NCBI GenBank assembly: GCA_964596405.1
Contig: CAZQSS010000025.1
Location: forward strand, 1-12,420
Direction of reading: 5' to 3'
Origin: CAZQSS01 sp964596405
GTDB taxonomy: Bacteria; Patescibacteriota; Patescibacteriia; Magasanikbacterales; UBA10003
Length of the DNA: 12,420 nt
Part shown: piece after piece, positions 11,969-12,420 of the stretch
How the letters are laid out: the number at the start of each line of letters is the position of its first letter
How positions within the stretch are numbered: position 1 is the first letter of the stretch
Notes under the pieces: model-generated
Database searches by the model: none
Seen by the model: only the letters and a program-made list of their open reading frames with translations
Told to the model about the DNA's origin: nothing
Program-made: the position numbers and the translations under genes

Positions 11969-12420
11969 TTATACTTTATTTCCCCTTTTCTTTTCCTTTC
12001 CTATTTCAAGCGCGTGTAAAGCCGCTGAATCAAAATCATTGTCTAATTTTTTTGCTTCAGTTTTCTTATATTCATCAAAATTCTTTTCGGCAATTTCAAC
12101 CGCCAATTCATGCGAAATTCTGCCAGCATCTTTCAAAATATCTTTTCTGTTAATCTGTAAAAATTCCTGAAGTCTTTCTATCCAGTCTGTCATATACATT
12201 GGTACTCTCTGCATTGCTTGTCCTTCAGCAAATACGAGATATTGCTCGACAAGATTATTCAAGACAAGAAGTTCCTGCTCGCTCAAATAATTTTTGGCAA
12301 TCACCACTTCTTCTTTTGTCGGCTTACTGCCTCTGAAGTTTGTAAGACCTACATTTAGTTTTTTGCTATCTACCCTACTCGCAACTATCTCCGCCGCGGT
12401 ACTTCCGGTAATTGCATAAT
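11969..12420 (-). CDS. RhuM-family protein, 5' end cut by the window edge
   Basis: The reading frame stays open from the stop at 11969 to the last base, so the N-terminus lies outside. The visible 149 codons begin within a stretch reading AITGSTAAEIVASRVDSKK, then LNVGLTNFRGSKPTKEE, then VIAKNYLSEQELLVLNNLVE, then MYMTDWIERLQEFLQINRKD. These are the central and C-terminal signatures of the RhuM (virulence RhuM, COG3943-type) family as I know it. Members are often encoded near restriction-modification and mobile DNA; their molecular role is poorly defined, though some have phage-antirepressor-like N-terminal parts. The C-terminal tail is Lys-rich. A GTG at 12307 could be mistaken for the start, but homology continues upstream of it. 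Confidence 0.85.
   Translation of the reverse strand, partial: YAITGSTAAEIVASRVDSKKLNVGLTNFRGSKPTKEEVVIAKNYLSEQELLVLNNLVEQYLVFAEGQAMQRVPMYMTDWIERLQEFLQINRKDILKDAGRISHELAVEIAEKNFDEYKKTEAKKLDNDFDSAALHALEIGKEKKRGNKV

Overview
The window looks like part of a Candidate Phyla Radiation (Patescibacteria) genome, probably a Parcubacteria-like lineage. This is an inference from several traits: a group I intron in a tRNA gene, almost no Shine-Dalgarno sites before genes, a nucleoside diphosphate kinase with a large insertion, short GC-rich palindromes scattered even inside coding sequence, and a compact ndk / small protein / dnaG / rpoD cluster. No taxonomic marker was searched.

Layout. Positions 1-380: a cold-shock protein gene with a textbook promoter and terminator. 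380-1140: a tRNA-Asn(GUU) gene interrupted in its anticodon by a group I intron (533-1069) that carries an HNH endonuclease gene in its P1 loop. Broken tRNA pieces lie on both sides: a 5' half with a hairpin in its D-loop (433-492) and a 3' end with encoded CCA (1274-1294). 1140-1400: GC-rich, strongly structured DNA without a credible gene. 1410-5890: an AT-rich defence cassette holding a small XRE regulator, a predicted restriction endonuclease, a convergent cytosine-C5 methyltransferase fused to a complete LexA-type repressor, and a divergent P-loop ATPase. An 11-nt direct repeat brackets the cassette (1289-1299 and 6029-6039), suggesting insertion at the tRNA 3' end.

6030-10200 (all minus strand): ndk, a small conserved-looking protein, dnaG and rpoD, read from a good promoter at 10166-10194 and ending at a bidirectional terminator at 6038-6066. 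10178-12420 (minus strand): accessory genes, namely a polytopic membrane protein with conserved acidic/His residues, a cREC-type receiver-like protein, a second small membrane protein, a small zinc-ribbon-like protein and the C-terminal part of a RhuM-family protein cut by the window edge.

The most notable system is the restriction-modification cassette. Its methyltransferase has an N-terminal LexA module that keeps the winged helix, the Ala-Gly cleavage site and the Ser/Lys autoprotease residues. If functional, it would couple methyltransferase gene regulation, and perhaps the modification enzyme itself, to RecA-dependent DNA-damage signalling. The fusion and the ATPase share a short divergent control region with overlapping promoters and repeated GAATAAA elements, while the endonuclease is controlled separately by the XRE protein. 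Functional linkage of these four genes is inferred from position only.
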